Of a DNA stretch of 64,000 nt, positions 61,790 through 64,000 are shown piece by piece. This stretch comes from CADEEL01 sp050246475 (GTDB lineage Bacteria; Pseudomonadota; Alphaproteobacteria; Caulobacterales; Aquidulcibacteraceae), in contig JBFWVZ010000002.1 in NCBI GenBank assembly GCA_050246475.1, positions 186,001 to 250,000 of the forward strand, read 5' to 3'. Below the pieces are notes generated by a model. The model saw nothing but the letters and a program-made list of their open reading frames with translations, had not been told where the DNA came from and did not search any database. Numbering within the stretch: position 1 is the first letter of the stretch; the number at the start of each line of letters is the position of its first letter. Position numbers and translations under genes: made by a program.

Positions 61790-63154
61790 CTAGTCGAGCC
61801 GATAGCGTCTCATGGGATCGACCACGCGAACGTCCCATTCGAGCTCTCGCTGCACCCGGGTTCGGAGCGCTTCCGAAGCGATTGGTTCGCCATGCACGAT
61901 AAAGAGACGCCGAGGCGGACGGTCAAACCCCCGGAGCCAGCGCATGAGTTCGTCGGCGTCTGCGTGAGCGGAGAGCTGCGGCAGGTCGGCGATTTCAGCG
62001 CGAATGGGAACCCACTCGCCAAACATCTTCAATTCTCGCTCGCCGGCAAGAAGCCGCGCTCCGCGTGTGCCGGGCGCCTGAAACCCGGTAAACAAAATCA
62101 AGTTTCTCGGATCCGGCGCGAACGTGCGGATGTGGTGAAGAACGCGCCCGCCGGTGGCCATGCCGCTGCCGGCGATCACGACCTTTGGCATCGGGTTCGC
62201 CGTGATCTCTTTCGAGCTTCGCACGTCGCGCGCATAGGCCGCGACCCTGCATGCGCCTTGCGTCGCGCCAGCGTCGAAGCGGTGATCAAGTGGATGCCGC
62301 GCCAGCAAGTCAGTCGCATCTATCGCCATTGGGCTGTCCAGATAGACGGGCGTTGAGCCCAGTCTCCCGCTCTGGCGCAGTCGCCAGAGATGGTAGAGGA
62401 GAATCTGCGCGCGGCCGACGGCGAATGCAGGGATGATCACCGTGCCGCCTCGCTGCACTGTCCTTTCGATCGCGTCTCCTAAGGCATCCATCGCATCCTC
62501 TTTTGGATGCAAACGGTCGCCGTAGGTGGATTCCACAACGACATAGTCTGCAGACGCAACGCACTGGGGGTCGTGCATAAAAGGATCGCCGTAGCGCCCC
62601 AGGTCGCCGGAAAACACGATCTTGAGGCCGTCCACCCGGTACTCAACGATCGCCGCCCCCAAAATGTGACCGGCGCGACGAAACCGGAATTTGACGCCGG
62701 GCGCGACGTCGACGTCTGTATCAAAAGGCGCTGTATCGAACAGCTGCAAGGCGCGTTCGGCGTCGGCGACCGTGTAGAGCGGCAATGCCGGCTGATGACG
62801 GCTGAACCCTTTTCGATTGGCGTATTCCGCATCCTTCTCGGCGATGTGCGCGCTGTCCTTGAGCAATATCTCAGCAAGGTCGGCAGTGGCCCTTGTGCAA
62901 TGGATCCGTCCAGCGAAGCCCTCGCGGACAAATTTCGGAAGATAGCCGCAGTGATCAAGGTGCGCGTGCGTCAACACCACGGACGATATCGACTCCGGCG
63001 GCGCCGGAAACGGCTCCCAGTTTCGCTCGCGCAACACCTTGAGTCCTTGAAACATCCCGCAATCGGTCAGAATGTGCTCGCGCCCGCATTCAATGAGGTG
63101 ACGAGAGCCCGTGACGGCGCCGGCGCCGCCAAAGCTGACAAAGGTCACACCCAT
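61790..63154 (-). CDS. MBL-fold beta-CASP RNA hydrolase
   Basis: A 454-residue metallo-beta-lactamase of the RNA-processing kind. HAHLDHCG is the zinc-binding HxHxDH, followed by AGHILGA, FSGDLG and the beta-CASP motifs PVYLDSPMAID, GSGMATGGRVLHH and SAHADADEL. These fit the YSH1/CPSF-like RNases present in bacteria beside UspA genes. GGAG lies five bases before the ATG at 63154. It sits between UspA and the AMP-phosphorylase-like gene (8 bases apart), so RNA breakdown feeding mononucleotides to the next enzyme is a plausible link. Confidence 0.9.
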   Translation of the reverse strand: MGVTFVSFGGAGAVTGSRHLIECGREHILTDCGMFQGLKVLRERNWEPFPAPPESISSVVLTHAHLDHCGYLPKFVREGFAGRIHCTRATADLAEILLKDSAHIAEKDAEYANRKGFSRHQPALPLYTVADAERALQLFDTAPFDTDVDVAPGVKFRFRRAGHILGAAIVEYRVDGLKIVFSGDLGRYGDPFMHDPQCVASADYVVVESTYGDRLHPKEDAMDALGDAIERTVQRGGTVIIPAFAVGRAQILLYHLWRLRQSGRLGSTPVYLDSPMAIDATDLLARHPLDHRFDAGATQGACRVAAYARDVRSSKEITANPMPKVVIAGSGMATGGRVLHHIRTFAPDPRNLILFTGFQAPGTRGARLLAGERELKMFGEWVPIRAEIADLPQLSAHADADELMRWLRGFDRPPRRLFIVHGEPIASEALRTRVQRELEWDVRVVDPMRRYRLD

Positions 63155-63186
63155 CGAATCTCCGTTCACATTGGCGCTCTCGGTGA

Positions 63187-64000
63187 TCAGTGAGTCAGCA
63201 AGAGCGGAACGGCGCCATGCTGCAGCATATGCCGCGTCACGCCGCCGAGCACCCATTCAGTGAATCGTGAGTGTCCGTAAGCCCCCATCACGACGAGATC
63301 TGCGCCGAAGCCTTCCCCCTCATCTGCTATTGCGCGGCCGATCTCTTCCGCCTCGGCCGTGATGAGGAGCGGCGCCTCGACATCGACCCCGTGTCGCAAC
63401 AAGCGTGAGGCCAAGCGCTCCAGCCCCTCGTTGTCTTCCCCAACATGTGCGCCGCGCGGATTCACGACCAAAAGGCGTACTGCCTTTGCTTTCGCAAGAA
63501 ACGGCAACGCCGCGCTGAGCGCGCGTCCAGCCTCGGACGTCGCCTTCCAAGCGACGAGAATCCGCTCACCCCAGCGATGCGGCGTGTTCCACTTGGGCAG
63601 CGCCAGGCATGGCGCACCGCTCGCGAAGAGCGCGCTGTGCAGAATCTCTGCTTGTTCGGCGTCCCCTTCGGGCAACGCGAGAACGCCCAAGTCCACGCCC
63701 TGCATCGCAAGGGCGGCCAGTCTGCCGAGCGGCCCCTGCTCTGTCGATTGTGCGTGGATTGAGAATGACGGCCCAGGAGACCCGATGGCGGCCAGCTTGC
63801 GAACCGTATCCTGCGCGCGCGCATGCTCCTGCTCGACCAGCCGGTCGAACACGCCGTCGAGCGCGGGCAACTCAACGCCGACCGGCAGCTCGGGAACCCT
63901 GTAGAGAAACCGGACGTCCACATGTGCGCCCGTCTCCCGCCCCAACTCGACAGCCATCTGGACGCGCGTCAGTCCTGCGTCGGCGCCGTCCGCGAAAACA
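63187..64000 (-). CDS. Tandem-domain universal stress protein, 5' end outside window
   Basis: A two-unit UspA protein resembling the one at 58509. The visible part has the ATP-type signature VMGAYGHSRFTEWVLGG near its C-terminus and VNPRGA in the second unit. The frame stays open to the right edge, and the codons before the in-window ATG (63957) read VFADGADAGLTRVQ, typical of the first UspA strand and loop, so the real start is beyond base 64000. It is the first visible gene of the leftward operon, 32 bases before the MBL gene. Confidence 0.88.
   Translation of the reverse strand, partial: VFADGADAGLTRVQMAVELGRETGAHVDVRFLYRVPELPVGVELPALDGVFDRLVEQEHARAQDTVRKLAAIGSPGPSFSIHAQSTEQGPLGRLAALAMQGVDLGVLALPEGDAEQAEILHSALFASGAPCLALPKWNTPHRWGERILVAWKATSEAGRALSAALPFLAKAKAVRLLVVNPRGAHVGEDNEGLERLASRLLRHGVDVEAPLLITAEAEEIGRAIADEGEGFGADLVVMGAYGHSRFTEWVLGGVTRHMLQHGAVPLLLTH

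Overview
The window is a GC-rich, gene-dense alphaproteobacterial chromosome segment with about 70 protein genes, two tRNA genes and no rRNA, CRISPR array or intact insertion sequence. Two proteins point to the Caulobacterales / Hyphomonadaceae: a SpmX-type polarity protein (29696-30625: decayed phage-lysozyme domain, linker, two C-terminal membrane helices) and a TipF-like flagellar c-di-GMP receptor (12254-13540: membrane helices, coiled coil, non-catalytic EAL domain). This placement is inferred from protein architecture, not from any search.

Layout. Positions 1-16400 hold mixed metabolism: a kinase of the 4-hydroxyacyl-CoA type (cut by the left edge), an exported amidohydrolase, a QueD-like enzyme, a P450, an ACAD10/11-type acyl-CoA dehydrogenase with a small lipoprotein/membrane operon behind it, an aminotransferase/sulfotransferase-like overlapping pair, TauE, a GT61 glycosyltransferase, the TipF-like protein and a chain of small cytosolic enzymes. 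Positions 16400-17185 are a 0.8-kb non-coding stretch rich in hairpins. Positions 17186-34660 carry SDR enzymes, a thioesterase, an M28 peptidase, a CheY-like receiver, RibF, a D-2-hydroxyacid dehydrogenase, TesB, ArfB, a SUKH protein, isovaleryl-CoA dehydrogenase, SpmX, MgtE, a serine hydrolase and a double-TetR regulator. The regulator is divergent from a TonB-dependent receptor (34806-37094), and their shared promoter region contains a 21-bp direct repeat. Positions 37100-54800 hold tRNA-Leu, a FliN-like protein, LipB, PccA, an orphan ParA pair, glutathione reductase, PurL, a PP2C-like phosphatase, oligopeptidase B, an EF-hand lipoprotein, an Hpt protein and NnrU.

Immediately after tRNA-Lys (54988-55063) the character changes. 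A b-type cytochrome gene faces a tight leftward operon: UspA, beta-CASP nuclease, AMP-phosphorylase-like enzyme, PRPP-synthetase-like enzyme, UspA, P-type ATPase. The operon runs off the right edge. It looks like a stress or low-energy nucleotide-recycling module placed at a tRNA gene, and is the best candidate here for an under-described system.

Other notable items: a perfect 22-bp-arm palindrome lies in frame inside purL; a two-hairpin element occurs twice (16437 and 26799); a hairpin with the ribosome-binding site in its loop abuts the start codon at 13731; and an exact 19-bp tandem duplication covers the stop codon of lipB.
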